This document shows, in pieces, positions 41,382 to 51,621 of a stretch of DNA of 64,000 bases. Positions within the stretch are counted from its first letter, which is position 1. Each line of letters begins with the position of its first letter. Under the pieces are notes generated by a model. That model did no database searches. It had not been told where the DNA came from and saw nothing but the letters and a program-made list of their open reading frames with translations. Source of the stretch: Hyphomicrobiales bacterium (GTDB lineage: Bacteria > Pseudomonadota > Alphaproteobacteria > Rhizobiales > Devosiaceae); contig JAIYDI010000018.1 of assembly GCA_027487555.1 (NCBI GenBank), forward strand, positions 248,001 to 312,000, given 5' to 3'. A program made the translations under genes and the position numbers.

Positions 41382-42211
41382 ATTTCCATCCGATGATTGC
41401 TGGCGCACAACTCGATCTCGGCTTCGTCCGGCACGGCCAGCGTACGCTGCTTGGCCGGAAGCTGTTCAGCTGGCCGTTTGTCCTGACGCGGGCGCACCAT
41501 ATCGATCCGGCGCCGGGCCATATGCTGAGCGTGATGCTGCAGACCGGCGCCGGTGCCATCCATGGCGAGGATCGGCTGGTGCAGCGGATCAGCGTCGGGG
41601 CAGGGGCGGCGGCGTATGTCACCTCGCAGGGAGCGGCGAGCGTGCACCGGGCGCATTCGGGCGATTGCACCGAGGAGGAGGTGCGGCTCGATGTGGCGCC
41701 GGGAGGCGCGCTGGAATATCTGCCCGAGCCGCGGATCTTGTTCCCCGACGCGGCGCTCGACGCCCGCGTGGAGCTAGCGGTGGCCGAAGGCGGCATGGCG
41801 CTGGTCGGCGACGCGTTCACGCTACATGACCCGGGTGGCGGCGACCGGGTGTTCCGATCGTACCGTTCGGAAGTGCTGGTCCGCCGGCCGGGCGGCGCAC
41901 CGCTCGCCATCGACCGCTTTGCGATCAACGGCCTTCCAATGCAGGTGGGTGGCCACCGGGCCTTCGGCAGCCTTTATCTCGTCGTTGACCGGGATACGGA
42001 GACTGTTCTCAGGATGGCGGCGGAGCTGACCGCAGCTCTGGCAGAGGTTGATGGACTCTATGGCGCAGCGAGCCCGCTACCCGCTGGGCTCGGCCTCGGC
42101 ATCAGGCTTGCAGCGGGTGAATTGCGTGCGCTCAGAGCCGGAACGGCCCTTACCTGGCGCCATCTTCGCCGCGAACTGTTCGGCGTCTACCCCGGCCCGC
42201 GGCCGGGGTGA
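41378..42211 (+). CDS. ureD: Urease accessory protein UreD
   Basis: This 277-aa accessory protein has a GTG start inside the ureG stop. Typical UreD segments are present: [31 protein letters not shown] and [13 protein letters not shown]. UreD binds apo-urease and recruits UreF and UreG. It ends the urease block, so the final gene order is E-F-AB-C-G-D. A GC-rich spacer with a CTTTCGACAAGCTCA-type dispersed repeat (about 42243-42280) follows, before the convergent OmpA gene. Confidence 0.87.
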   Translation: MNFHPMIAGAQLDLGFVRHGQRTLLGRKLFSWPFVLTRAHHIDPAPGHMLSVMLQTGAGAIHGEDRLVQRISVGAGAAAYVTSQGAASVHRAHSGDCTEEEVRLDVAPGGALEYLPEPRILFPDAALDARVELAVAEGGMALVGDAFTLHDPGGGDRVFRSYRSEVLVRRPGGAPLAIDRFAINGLPMQVGGHRAFGSLYLVVDRDTETVLRMAAELTAALAEVDGLYGAASPLPAGLGLGIRLAAGELRALRAGTALTWRHLRRELFGVYPGPRPG

Positions 42212-42311
42212 AGACTGTCGCCGCTCCGCTTCCGTGCTTCGTCTTTCGACAAGCTCACGATGAGGAGCTGAGCGTGAGTACGGAAAGCCAGGGACGGGTT
42301 GGTCTCGTCCG

Positions 42312-44081
42312 TCACTCCCAGCGGGTGGGCGCGACGAGCGGCGTGATGCGACGAACGGCGACGCGGCGATTGGCCTTCTCAGGACCTGATGTCTTCACCT
42401 TCAGGTATTGCTCGCCATAGCCCTGCGCCACGAGATTTTCCGGCGGCACATCGTAGTAGCGGGACAGTACCCGCACGATCTCGGTGGCACGCGCGTTGGA
42501 GAGTTTCAGGTTTTCGATCGCCGGGCCGACGGCATCGGTATGGCCCTCGATGAGGAACATCTCGCTTGGGTTGTCCTCAAGCAGCGCCAGTATGGCGTTC
42601 GCCAGCTTGTCGAGCGCCTTGTAGGTCTTCGGATCGAGCCTGGCGGAGCCGGTTTCGAAAGTGATGCCGCCGACATCCAGCCGCCGCGCCATGTCGCGGA
42701 TACGTGCCTTGTAGCGCACATCGTCGATCGTATAGGTGCGCCGCACCTGTTCGATGGGGGGACGACGGAAGAACAGCTCGATATCGACGAGTTCGGCGCT
42801 ATCGTAGTACAGATAGTAATCCTTCACATACGGCAGGCGACCCATGCGGCGCAATTCGTCGTCGGTGACCGTGAAGTAGTTGAAACTGAAGTTGCCGCTG
42901 AAATCGAAATAGACCAGGACGTATTCATAACCCTCGGCGTCGAAACGCGAGCGGCGGATGATGTTGCCCCAGCGATCGCGCTCTGTGACGACACTCGAGC
43001 CGTCCGGCCGATAAATGACCTCGCGATAGAGCCCATCAGGGAGGCGCTGGTAGTCATAGGTATCGCCATCCAGCACGAGCAGGTCGCGTTGTTCGACGGG
43101 GTTGTTGATGATGACCGTGTTGTTGACTTCGTAGATATAGGTGTTGTTGGTCTCTTCGACGATGTTGACGGTGATGTTGGTGTCGCCCTCAATGGCTTCC
43201 GGCGCGAAGGTTGGCGCCTCAGGCAGCGGCTCGCCCTGTTCGTCGGCGAGCGAGCGGAACTCCGCGGGCGGCTCATAGGCCTGCGCGTCCTGATCAGTTT
43301 CCGGCGCCGGGCCGTCGGGCTCGGTCGTCTCGTCGTAGGTCTCGCCTTCCTTGGCGCTGTCATAGAGCGGCGCGATATCCTCGGGTGCCAACTCGGTGTC
43401 GGACTCCTCGATCACCTCGACCGGCGGCTCGTTGGTTGCCGGGTCGACAAGGCTCGGTTCCTCGCCCGGCAACTGGTCGGCGGTCGGGTCAGGGAACTCC
43501 GTCTGTGACGGGTCGGCCTCCGACTCCTCCGAGGGCTCCTCTGGCCCGAGCGCAGGATCGATCTCCGCCTCCGACTGAGGTTCAACCGATGGGTCTGGCT
43601 CGGGTTGTGATTCGGGTTCCACGACAGGCTCGAGTTCCGCTTGGGGCTCGGGTTCGACGAATGGATCCTGCTCAGTCTGCGGTTCTGGTTCCGCGAAGGG
43701 CTCCGATTCCGATTCAGGGTCGGGCTCGAATGCCGGCTCGGCCTGGGGCTCCGGCTCGGGTTCAACGAAGGGCTCGGGTTCCGGCTGCGGTTCTGGCTCC
43801 ACGTAAGGCTCCGGCTCGGGCTCCGGTTCGACATATTGTTCCGGTTCGGGCTCCACATAGGGCTCCGCTTCCGGCTCCGGCTCGACATATTGTTCTGGCT
43901 CTGGAAGCGGCTCCTCGACCGGCGGCGACAGCATTGCCTGGCACTCGTCGAAGCTGGATGCCCCCATGTCGATGCATTCCTGTGGCAGTTCGTCCTGCGC
44001 GCGCACTGCAGCAAAGGGCAGCGCGGCAAGTCCAAGCGTCAGTGCGCTCGACAGCAGCAGGTCGCGGGCGATGCGGTTCAT
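42312..44081 (-). CDS. OmpA-family outer-membrane/periplasmic protein with long Glu-Pro repeat
   Basis: This 589-aa exported protein has a signal peptide at about residues 1-28 (AVRA then QDELPQE). Residues about 53-185 are a low-complexity array of [16 protein letters not shown] and FVEPEPEP-like units, very acidic. A beta-rich middle region ([19 protein letters not shown], then YxYxR repeats) follows, and the C-terminal OmpA domain (about 485-585) carries [17 protein letters not shown] for peptidoglycan binding. It is coupled to the upstream metallopeptidase gene (ATGA overlap). The Glu-Pro part may span the periplasm as a rigid rod. Confidence 0.85.
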   Translation of the reverse strand: MNRIARDLLLSSALTLGLAALPFAAVRAQDELPQECIDMGASSFDECQAMLSPPVEEPLPEPEQYVEPEPEAEPYVEPEPEQYVEPEPEPEPYVEPEPQPEPEPFVEPEPEPQAEPAFEPDPESESEPFAEPEPQTEQDPFVEPEPQAELEPVVEPESQPEPDPSVEPQSEAEIDPALGPEEPSEESEADPSQTEFPDPTADQLPGEEPSLVDPATNEPPVEVIEESDTELAPEDIAPLYDSAKEGETYDETTEPDGPAPETDQDAQAYEPPAEFRSLADEQGEPLPEAPTFAPEAIEGDTNITVNIVEETNNTYIYEVNNTVIINNPVEQRDLLVLDGDTYDYQRLPDGLYREVIYRPDGSSVVTERDRWGNIIRRSRFDAEGYEYVLVYFDFSGNFSFNYFTVTDDELRRMGRLPYVKDYYLYYDSAELVDIELFFRRPPIEQVRRTYTIDDVRYKARIRDMARRLDVGGITFETGSARLDPKTYKALDKLANAILALLEDNPSEMFLIEGHTDAVGPAIENLKLSNARATEIVRVLSRYYDVPPENLVAQGYGEQYLKVKTSGPEKANRRVAVRRITPLVAPTRWE

Positions 44082-44938
44082 TGGTTCGACTCCGTCTCGT
44101 CGGTGCTCTCGTCGCCCGTATATTCACCACCGCCGCCGGAACCCGTGGCGAACGCGGAAAGATACAGGTCGGCGAGGTGCTTGGTGTATTCGTAGCAGAA
44201 GGTGATCTGGGCATCGCCCGGGTTGTAGTAGGCGTTCGACACGCCGCATTGCATGGCGCGGAAAGTCAGGTTGCGCGGGATGGCGTAGTTCTCGGTGACG
44301 ACGCCGGCGGCATACTCCAGGAAGCTGTCGGCCATGAGTGCTTCGGCGTACTCGGCAAACTCGCCGGGGTCGTCATAGACCACTTCGATCTCGCCGCTGG
44401 CCAGGTTTTCATCGGACAGCGCATGCGGATCAAGCAGTTGCGTCCAGCTGTCATGCGCCTGCTGGTAGATATACTTGCACTTCTCCTGACGGTCGGCGTC
44501 CATGCCATACTCGGTGGCAAGCTCGCCATAGTACTCCTGGTTGTTGCCCACCATCATGCAAACGAAAAAGAAGGCCCGCTGCTTATCGAGGCTGTGCTCG
44601 TCCATGAAGGCCCAGTCGCCCGGCACGCTGTCGCCGTTGAAAGGCGACAGGTACCAGCCTTCGGCGCTGTCGCGCAGTACGGCATCGCTCCAGTCTGCAT
44701 TTTCGTCCAGCAGCAGCACTGCGGCCAGACTGTCGGCGGCATCCTCGTTCTTGCCGAGCACGGGAAGCCCCAGCTCGCCGACGAAGAGATGGCCCATTTC
44801 GTGATAGAGAATGAGGGTGGAGTTGTTGACGGCAAAGGCCATCGCCGCAGCCATGTCATTCTCGCTCACGTCCTGCGACAGTGCAGGCATGGCCCAGAGC
44901 GCTACGATTGCGGGCGCCCAGCGCATCAGCCGATTCAT
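44078..44938 (-). CDS. DUF4344 putative secreted zinc metallopeptidase
   Basis: This 286-aa protein has a signal peptide (about residues 1-21). The HExxH zinc motif HEMGH is at residues 46-50, with a later Glu65 in KNEDAAD as a candidate third ligand. This matches DUF4344, described as putative metallopeptidases. Several Cys are spread through the mature part ([18 protein letters not shown]). It is first in a two-gene operon with the OmpA-family protein, so it may process that protein or the cell wall. No activity is proven for the family. Confidence 0.8.
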   Translation of the reverse strand: MNRLMRWAPAIVALWAMPALSQDVSENDMAAAMAFAVNNSTLILYHEMGHLFVGELGLPVLGKNEDAADSLAAVLLLDENADWSDAVLRDSAEGWYLSPFNGDSVPGDWAFMDEHSLDKQRAFFFVCMMVGNNQEYYGELATEYGMDADRQEKCKYIYQQAHDSWTQLLDPHALSDENLASGEIEVVYDDPGEFAEYAEALMADSFLEYAAGVVTENYAIPRNLTFRAMQCGVSNAYYNPGDAQITFCYEYTKHLADLYLSAFATGSGGGGEYTGDESTDETESNQ

Positions 44939-45122
44939 CCTGTTTCCCCAAAGCGATACCCGGGAACACTATGCCAAGACTTCATCCTGGGGGAATCCCT
45001 TAGCTTTGCCTTTTTGCGGCTGCCTCTTGCCCCCTTCGACGGATGGCCCCCTTTACCTCGGCACCGAAGCGGGGTTCGATGCAGACGAGGGGTGCCGTAC
45101 CCGGCATCGAGGAGATTTCCAG

Positions 45123-46172
45123 ATGAAGTATCGCTATTTGGGCCGGTCGGGCCTGCTCGTGTCGCGCCTGTGCCTCGGCACAATGACCTTTGGGAACGCG
45201 CAATGGGGCTGTGACCAGCAGACCTCGAGCGCCATTGTGGACGCGTTTGTCGGCGCGGGCGGCAACTTCATCGACACGGCCGACATGTATTCCGGCGGCG
45301 AATCCGAGGTCATGCTCGGGGCCGCGCTCAAGGCGCACAAGCGCGACGACCTCGTGCTGGCCACCAAATGCTGGTTTCCCACCAATGGCGCCCCCACGTC
45401 GCGGGGCTTAAGCCGGAAGCACATCATTGAAGCGTGCGAGAAGAGTCTCAAGCGCATGGGCACCGACTATGTCGATCTCTATCAGTTTCACGGGCCCGAC
45501 CCGCATACGCCGATGGAAGAAAGCCTCCGCGCCGCTGACGATCTGATCAGTGCGGGCAAGGTGCGCTACCTCGGCTGCTCGAATTTCTACGGCTTCCAGA
45601 TCGCGCAGGCGAACGGCCTCGCGGCGCTAAAGGGCTACGAAAGGCTGGTTTCGGCTCAGCACCTGTACAACCTCGTTCGTCGCGACATTGAACGTGAGAT
45701 CCTGCCGGCATGTGACGCCGAAGGGCTTGGGATGATCTGCTGGAGCCCGCTGGCGGCCGGCATGCTGACCGGCAAGTATCGCAACAAGGACAAGCCCGAT
45801 GCCGATACACGTATCGGCATCCAGGCGACGATCACGCTGCCCCGCTACTGGTTCGAGGATTCGCTCAAGATGATCGATCTGCTGGCTGAGGTGGCGGCCG
45901 AACTCGGCAAGACGCCCAGCCAGGTGGCGCTCAGCTGGCTGTTCGGTGATCGCCGCATCACGGCGGCGATCATCGGCGCCCGCAAGGTCGAGCAGGTGGA
46001 GGAGAACCTGCTTGCTGGCGATTACGACCTGCCGGACGATATTCGCCAGCGGCTGACCGACGGCATGCCCCTGAAGCTGGGCTATCCGTACGAGTGGATG
46101 GCAACGAACCTGCCCAATACGTTCGGCAAGGCCGAGTTCGAGCCCGACCATACCCAACGCCTGCCAAAGTGA
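45123..46172 (+). CDS. Aldo/keto reductase
   Basis: This 349-aa NADPH-dependent reductase has an intact tetrad: Asp51 and Tyr56 (IDTADMYSGGE), Lys82 (LATKCW) and His123 (YQFHGPD). The cofactor pocket CSNFYGFQ and the late GARKVEQVEENL segment match the COG0667 group. GAGGAG lies eight bases before the ATG; a much longer reading runs back through the intergenic region and is rejected. It is convergent with the GH32 gene. The likely substrate is a sugar or aldehyde. Confidence 0.88.
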   Translation: MKYRYLGRSGLLVSRLCLGTMTFGNAQWGCDQQTSSAIVDAFVGAGGNFIDTADMYSGGESEVMLGAALKAHKRDDLVLATKCWFPTNGAPTSRGLSRKHIIEACEKSLKRMGTDYVDLYQFHGPDPHTPMEESLRAADDLISAGKVRYLGCSNFYGFQIAQANGLAALKGYERLVSAQHLYNLVRRDIEREILPACDAEGLGMICWSPLAAGMLTGKYRNKDKPDADTRIGIQATITLPRYWFEDSLKMIDLLAEVAAELGKTPSQVALSWLFGDRRITAAIIGARKVEQVEENLLAGDYDLPDDIRQRLTDGMPLKLGYPYEWMATNLPNTFGKAEFEPDHTQRLPK

Positions 46173-46178
46173 GCTGGC

Positions 46179-47537
46179 TCAGCCGATGGTCACTGGACCG
46201 GCCACGTCGGCGGGGAAGAACAGGTTGCTCACCGACATGCGGCCCTGGTCGGTGAGCAATTCGACCATGCCGTGGTCGACATACAGCTCGATCACGGCGG
46301 GGCCCGTGTCGTGGAGTGGCACTTCGACATCGCGGGCGAAGCCAGCAAGCGCGCCGCCATTTGCCACGGTTTCGGACCGGAACTGGCGAAGCTTCAGCGT
46401 GCCGTTGTCGTTGCGCAGGATGAAGTGCGGCAGGGTTTCGCCAAACAGCGCGATCGTCCGGTGCGTGCCAGGGGCCAGGTCTATGGGGAGGCGGGCGTGC
46501 CAGACGGCGCCTGGTACCGCGTTAGTACCAGCCGCCAGGGTCGACTTTGGGAAGGCGGCCGTGATCGCTGTCGGCACGTCCTGCGCGAGTACCGGACCGT
46601 CCCGTCCCTCGACCAGCGTCACGCGGCGGGCGAGCGTCATGGCCCCCCGGAAGCCTTCGTTCGGCGTCTTCTGGGCATAGGCCCAATTGCTCATCCAACT
46701 CAGTGCCAGGCGTCCGTCGGTGGGGCCCGAGAAGCTCTGCGTGGCGTAGAAATCCGCGCCGTCATCCATCCAGAGCACGGTTTCGGCCGGATAGACGTTG
46801 GTGAAGGTCACGCCGTCGAAGGTGCCAACGAAGTATTGCGTGGCAGAGCCGCCGCGCTCCGTGCCGCCGCCGATGCCCACCACCAGAACCCACAGGGTGT
46901 CGCCCCGAAAAGTGAGAGGAAACAGGTCCGGGCACTCCCAAGGTCCTTTGGAGTGATAGCCTTGGTCCGTACCGAAGGTGCTGGCGTCGACCCACCGAAC
47001 CCCATCCTCCGAGGTATAGAAGCCGATCTCCTGCCCATGGGTGACGACCATAACCCAGCGGTGCGTTTCAGCGTGCCAGATAACCTTTGGGTCGCGGAAG
47101 GCGCCATACCCCATCGTGTTCGGCAGCACCGGATTGTCGGGATGGCGCTCGAACCGGGTGAAGGATGCATCCGCGAGGGCGAGGTGCTGCACCTGGTCAT
47201 CGCTACCATCGGGACGGCGCTTGTGCGCGGTGAAATAGAGAAGGACCTTGTCCTCAAGACCGTCAGCCACATGACCTTCGCTGGCCGCCACGCCGCTACC
47301 CGAGAAGCACTCGCCGTCCGCCGTGGGGTACAGCGCAATCGGCTGCTCCCGCCAATGCACGAGGTCGGTGCTGGAGGCGTGGCCCCAATGCATGGGCCCG
47401 TGCACCATGGATGCCGGGTTATGCTGGAAGAACAGGTGATAGGTGCCGTCCTTGAACACCATACCGTTTGGGTCATTGATCCAGTTGCTGCTCGGGGCAA
47501 AATGGAGTTCTGGGCGGTAGTCGGAAGTGTCAGCCAT
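46179..47537 (-). CDS. Glycoside hydrolase family 32 (beta-fructosidase)
   Basis: This 452-aa enzyme has no signal peptide, so it is cytoplasmic. It has the GH32 nucleophile motif WINDPNG at residues 19-25 (Asp22), FRDPK for transition-state stabilisation and WECPDLF with the acid/base Glu. A C-terminal beta-sandwich (about 330-452) completes the fold. It hydrolyses sucrose, levan or inulin fragments after uptake. The start is the ATG of MADTSDYRPE; the 51-codon upstream reading is not family-like. It is probably fed by an importer outside this window. Confidence 0.9.
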   Translation of the reverse strand: MADTSDYRPELHFAPSSNWINDPNGMVFKDGTYHLFFQHNPASMVHGPMHWGHASSTDLVHWREQPIALYPTADGECFSGSGVAASEGHVADGLEDKVLLYFTAHKRRPDGSDDQVQHLALADASFTRFERHPDNPVLPNTMGYGAFRDPKVIWHAETHRWVMVVTHGQEIGFYTSEDGVRWVDASTFGTDQGYHSKGPWECPDLFPLTFRGDTLWVLVVGIGGGTERGGSATQYFVGTFDGVTFTNVYPAETVLWMDDGADFYATQSFSGPTDGRLALSWMSNWAYAQKTPNEGFRGAMTLARRVTLVEGRDGPVLAQDVPTAITAAFPKSTLAAGTNAVPGAVWHARLPIDLAPGTHRTIALFGETLPHFILRNDNGTLKLRQFRSETVANGGALAGFARDVEVPLHDTGPAVIELYVDHGMVELLTDQGRMSVSNLFFPADVAGPVTIG

Positions 47538-47853
47538 CGGTGGTCTCTGTCGGTATGGCCAGATCACTGTCACGATGCGTGTTCGATCACAAGCGCCCGG
47601 AGAAGCGCCGCGGTGCCGACAGACAGCGGCGCAATCAAGCCCGACGAAACGGCTAGGCGTTCGACCCGCTCTGTGAATGGCTAGGTTCAAAGAGCGGGTA
47701 TGGTGGCGCGGTGCCAGTCAAGCCCGATGGTTGTTTGGAATTTTTCACCTTTCAGGCGAAGTGCACCAGGGACTCGGGATATGCATCGTCGCGCTGCCGA
47801 ACCGGCGAGCCGTTGCCATTCTTCCTCGGCAGCGCTCTGGCGCGCGGCTTTTC
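47538..47853. other. 316-bp spacer between the GH32 and pseudoazurin genes
   Basis: The spacer contains a 9-bp inverted repeat, ACCCGCTCT/AGAGCGGGT (47664-47699, 18-base loop), which could terminate the pseudoazurin transcript or act as an operator for the GH32 gene. A 77-codon plus-strand reading overlaps it and the pseudoazurin end but is not supported. Confidence 0.5.
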
Positions 47854-48294
47854 CTAGAGTCCGAGTTGGGCCAGGGCAGCATCGAGCCGCTTTCTTGCCG
47901 TGCCGGGTAGCTTGGCGGCCTTGACCGCGTCGACATTGGCGGGAGCCTCACCCACCTCGATCACTGCGATCATGCCCATGGCAAAGTGTGGCAGACACTT
48001 GACGACATAGGCTCCGGGCGTGGTCAGCGTCACGGTCAGGGACTTGTTCATTTCGCCCTTGAAGGGCTCGGCGCCGGCAGGGATCAGCTCGGGAATTGCC
48101 TGGACATTGTGGCTCTTGTCGGTGGCGGTGAAGGTGACCGTGTCGCCCGGTGCCACCTTCAAAAACGCCGGCTCGAAGACCATCGCCTGGCCGTCCGCGC
48201 CCTTGTTGAGCATCTTGATTTCAAAGTCGGCAGCCGCAGCGGGCAAAACGAAGATCGTGGCGGCAGCGGCGAGGGCAGCAAGCATCGTGCGCAT
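47854..48294 (-). CDS. Pseudoazurin (type 1 blue copper protein)
   Basis: This is a 146-aa precursor whose signal peptide ends near residue 22 (PAAAA). The copper ligands are His62, Cys100, His103 and Met108 ([14 protein letters not shown]), which equal His40, Cys78, His81 and Met86 in mature numbering, exactly the canonical pseudoazurin set. GGAG lies eight bases before the ATG. It shuttles electrons in the periplasm, often to nitrite or nitrous-oxide reductase, but no denitrification gene is adjacent. Other acceptors are possible. Confidence 0.9.
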   Translation of the reverse strand: MRTMLAALAAAATIFVLPAAAADFEIKMLNKGADGQAMVFEPAFLKVAPGDTVTFTATDKSHNVQAIPELIPAGAEPFKGEMNKSLTVTLTTPGAYVVKCLPHFAMGMIAVIEVGEAPANVDAVKAAKLPGTARKRLDAALAQLGL

Positions 48295-48395
48295 TAGAAG
48301 ACTCCAGGGGTTCTGCTGCGCACTGCATAGGGGCTCTGAGGCCCCCCTGCTTTGATCGAGCGCAAATGGTGCTACGCTACGGCTCCCTTCGCGGG

Positions 48396-50468
48396 TCAGA
48401 ATTCCGACCATTCCTTGACTGCAGCATTTCCGCGGGTGCGGTAGGTCCTCGCGGCGCCAGCAACCTTGCCGACCGGCATTGCTGGCTTTTTCGGTTGTTC
48501 TGCAGGACCGCGCCCTGCAGGACGCCAGGATGCCTTGTCATTGGCCAGGGTGAACTGCGTGACGATCTGGTCGAGGTCACGCGCCTGGGTTTCGGTCTGC
48601 TCGACCGCGGCGTTCGTCTCTTCCACCAGGGCCGCATTGTGCTGGGTCATCTCGTCCATCTGCCGGATCGCGGTCGCTACCTCGGCGATGGCGGTAGACT
48701 GTTCGCGGCTCGCGCCCGCCATGTCTTCGATGAGGCGCGAGTTGTCGGCCACGTCGGTGAGCATGGTGCTCAGCCGCTCGGCGGCCTGTCCGACGAGGCG
48801 GGAGCCGCCCTGAACTTCGCGGGCGCTGGCATCGATCAGGGTCTTCACTTCCGCTGAAGCCTGGGCGGCAGACTGCGCCAGGCGCCGCACCTCCACTGCG
48901 ACCACCGCGAAGCCCTTGCCCGCCTCTCCGGCCCGCGCCGCTTCAACCGAGGCGTTCAGCGCCAAGAGGTTCGTCTGGAAGGCGATATCGTCGATAAGCC
49001 CGATGATGTCGGAGATCTTCGCCGAGCTGGTGGAGATACGCTGCATGGCGGCATTGGCCTCCGACATGACGCCGCCGGTTCCTTCGGCGTTGCCGGCGAG
49101 ATGGCGCGACTTCTGGCTCAGGGTCTCGGCGCGCTGGGAATTGTCGGTGACGTTCCGCGCGAGTTGCTCCATTGCGGCGGACGTTTCCTCGATGGCCGCG
49201 GCTTGCCGCGCGGTCCGGTCGGCAAGGTCGTTGGCGCCCGACAGGATTTCGCCTGTCGCGGTCTTCACTGAGCTTGAGGTCTGCTGCAGGCGGCTGACGA
49301 TCTCGGTCAGCTTGTCGGCGAGCGTGTTCACATTCGCCTTAAGCGCATGGAAAGCGCCCTCATATGCCCCCTCAACGCGGCGGGTCAGGTCGGTATCGGC
49401 GAGCGTGGCGAGAACGCTGCCGGTTTCCTTGAGCCCGCGGTCGACTGTCGAGACGAGGGTATTCACTTGTGCTGCCAGTTCGTTGATCTCGGCATCGGCG
49501 AAATCGGTGCGGACTCGGTCCGAGAAGTCGCCCCGTGCGGCGGCGCCCAGCACACGGCCAAAGCCGTCGCGGAGCGCAGCCATCATTTCTGTGCGCTCGG
49601 TGGCGGTGATTTGGCGGCGCTCGGCATCATCGGAATGCAGCTGCTGGATGCGCAGTCCACTCTCGCGGAAATGCTCCGCTGCATAGGCGATGTCCTTCAG
49701 TTCTTCCCAGACACGGGAGCCGTGTACGTCGACGGAATAGTCCCCATCGGCGATCTGGCGGATCTTGCCGGAGATGTTGCGCAGGCGGCGCAGAAGGTAG
49801 CCGGCGACGAAGGCTGCCGTGAACGCGATGGCGAGCACAAGCAGCGCATTGGTGATGATCTGCGCTGCCGTGCCGGCCTGCTGGCGGGCGACGAGTTCCT
49901 GACGTGCGGCCTCGCTTGAGGCCCGAATCTGTTCGTCCATCTTGTGGAATTCCACATCGAGGGCACTGACGGCGCCGCTCAGCTTCTCGGCCTTGGCGTC
50001 GAACTGCCCCATGATGGCGTTGCCGGCCTCGGGGCCCTGATCGACATAGACCTTTGCCATGGTCTTGCCCATCTCGTAGAAGGCCGGGAAGGCAGCCTCG
50101 ATGTGACTGAGTTCGTCTGAGACCGTCGTCGCGCCCAGCTTGTCTGCCAGCGCGCGAGCCGCTGCAGTGTCGATGGTCAGCGCTTTGGCGAAGGCTTCCG
50201 CCTCCCCCCAACCGTCATCCATACCGTTGAGCCCGCGGGTGGCGGAGACGTCGGTGAGCCATTGTTGCACCTGCACCACATCGAGTTCGACCTGCTTGAC
50301 CACCTGTCCCAGTTGGCCGAGCGTCGCAAGATTATCGAAGGTGCTGTCGACCAGCGCCGTCTCTTCTGCGGCAAGCTTGCCGGTGTTGACCTGCACCAGT
50401 GAAATCGACACGATCGCAGCGGATACGAGGGCAGCGCTGCCCACGATTGTAACAAGGCTGAGCTTCAC
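48396..50468 (-). CDS. Methyl-accepting chemotaxis protein
   Basis: This 690-aa chemoreceptor has a GTG start with GGGAGG six bases upstream. A first membrane segment (about residues 4-25), a periplasmic four-helix-type sensor (about 30-203), a second membrane segment (about 206-226), a HAMP domain, a second HAMP-like stretch (about 300-370) and the signalling hairpin with [23 protein letters not shown] are visible. The C-terminus EWSEF fits the xWxxF tether for CheR/CheB. No chemotaxis genes are next to it, so it is an orphan receptor with unknown ligand. Confidence 0.9.
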   Translation of the reverse strand: MKLSLVTIVGSAALVSAAIVSISLVQVNTGKLAAEETALVDSTFDNLATLGQLGQVVKQVELDVVQVQQWLTDVSATRGLNGMDDGWGEAEAFAKALTIDTAAARALADKLGATTVSDELSHIEAAFPAFYEMGKTMAKVYVDQGPEAGNAIMGQFDAKAEKLSGAVSALDVEFHKMDEQIRASSEAARQELVARQQAGTAAQIITNALLVLAIAFTAAFVAGYLLRRLRNISGKIRQIADGDYSVDVHGSRVWEELKDIAYAAEHFRESGLRIQQLHSDDAERRQITATERTEMMAALRDGFGRVLGAAARGDFSDRVRTDFADAEINELAAQVNTLVSTVDRGLKETGSVLATLADTDLTRRVEGAYEGAFHALKANVNTLADKLTEIVSRLQQTSSSVKTATGEILSGANDLADRTARQAAAIEETSAAMEQLARNVTDNSQRAETLSQKSRHLAGNAEGTGGVMSEANAAMQRISTSSAKISDIIGLIDDIAFQTNLLALNASVEAARAGEAGKGFAVVAVEVRRLAQSAAQASAEVKTLIDASAREVQGGSRLVGQAAERLSTMLTDVADNSRLIEDMAGASREQSTAIAEVATAIRQMDEMTQHNAALVEETNAAVEQTETQARDLDQIVTQFTLANDKASWRPAGRGPAEQPKKPAMPVGKVAGAARTYRTRGNAAVKEWSEF

Positions 50469-50846
50469 TAAAGGCCTCCCAGAGCACTCTGCCGTTCATG
50501 GCCGTTCAGTCGGCCCGGCTGTCTTTTGTGTGCGCGCGTCCACGCGGGAGAGTGCGGGACTTGCACGCTCCGATACGTATTTTCACGAGAAGAGGTTATG
50601 GTCGCGTGAAGAAAAGGGAATGTCCGACATTGCGATTTAGGGCTTATGGTTTAAAGGCTTGTGGCGGGCCGGGCCCTTCCTTTGCAAAAGGCAGTTGCTC
50701 GGAAGCGGGCTGAAGACGGCAATCGGAAAAATGCCCGGAGACTGCGCGGTCGGCGCACCGGGACGCGGCGCTGAGGTCTGGCCACAATGGGCAGTTGCCA
50801 GCCTCGGCTGGGCGCGATACCTGCTGCCATCCGTGTCTTCAAGTGG
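50469..50846. other. 378-bp divergent spacer before pdxJ
   Basis: This is the divergent upstream region of the chemoreceptor and pdxJ. I found no gene, clear promoter or structured RNA. There is an AT-richer patch at about 50570-50660 and a short GGGCCGGGCCC palindrome near 50677. Confidence 0.45.
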
Positions 50847-51593
50847 ATGATCGCCGTGACCAAGCTCTCCGTGAATCTCAATGCCGTGGCGTTCTTGCGC
50901 AACCGGCGGGATCTCGCCTGGCCGAACGTCACCGGCATTGGACGCGCGGTGCTCGATGCCGGCGCGGCCGGCCTAACCGTGCATCCGCGCCCGGACGAGC
51001 GCCACATAAGGCGCGCCGACGTGCCTGCCCTGAAAGCGCTGCTCAATGAGTATCCGGGGCGGGAATTCAACATAGAAGGCTATCCCGACGCGGCCTTCCT
51101 CGACCTTGTGGCGAGCGTGCGTGCCGATCAGGTGACCTTCGTGCCGGATTCACCCGAACAATCCACCTCGGACCATGGCTGGGATCTGGCGGCAAGCCGA
51201 GACGTGTTGCTGCCAGCTATCGGGCGGATGCAGGCGCTTGGCACAAGGGTGTCGCTTTTCATCGATCCTGACCCGGCGGTTCCAGCGCAGGCCAAGGCGC
51301 TGGGAGCCGATCGCGTCGAGCTTTATACCGCGCCCTACAATGCGGCCTTCGGCACGGCGGACCATGCGCGGGTGCTTGCCGCGTTCAGAGCGACGGCAGA
51401 GGCGGCACGGGACCTGGGTCTTGGCGTCAATGCCGGGCACGATCTGACATTCGAGAACCTGCCGGATTTCGTTGCGGTCATCCCGTTTATCGCCGAGGTG
51501 TCGATCGGCCACGCAATCACCGCCGATGCATTGATGGTGGGTTTCCCGGAGGCGACGCGGCAGTATGTCCGCGTGCTCGGCGGAACCGCCTGA
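50847..51593 (+). CDS. pdxJ: Pyridoxine 5'-phosphate synthase PdxJ
   Basis: This 248-aa TIM-barrel enzyme condenses 1-deoxyxylulose 5-phosphate with aminoacetone phosphate to form pyridoxine phosphate in the DXP-dependent vitamin B6 route. [16 protein letters not shown] at the N-terminus, [10 protein letters not shown] and the C-terminal [13 protein letters not shown] are PdxJ signatures. The ATG at 50847 or a GTG three codons later could be the start. It lies 28 bp upstream of uxuA with a good site for the latter, so they may be co-transcribed, although their pathways are unrelated. Confidence 0.92.
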   Translation: MIAVTKLSVNLNAVAFLRNRRDLAWPNVTGIGRAVLDAGAAGLTVHPRPDERHIRRADVPALKALLNEYPGREFNIEGYPDAAFLDLVASVRADQVTFVPDSPEQSTSDHGWDLAASRDVLLPAIGRMQALGTRVSLFIDPDPAVPAQAKALGADRVELYTAPYNAAFGTADHARVLAAFRATAEAARDLGLGVNAGHDLTFENLPDFVAVIPFIAEVSIGHAITADALMVGFPEATRQYVRVLGGTA

Positions 51594-51621
51594 GTGAGAC
51601 GAACAACAAGGGGAGGCAGAG

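Noticed and set aside
43211-45214. A 667-codon open frame on the plus strand opposite the OmpA and metallopeptidase genes
   Set aside because: It is antisense to two well-supported genes, is Arg/Pro/Ala-rich and shows no domain. It arises from the GC-skewed codon pattern of the Glu-Pro repeat.
47677-47910. A 77-codon plus-strand frame before the pseudoazurin gene end
   Set aside because: It overlaps the pseudoazurin 3' end, has no ribosome site or family match and crosses an inverted repeat.
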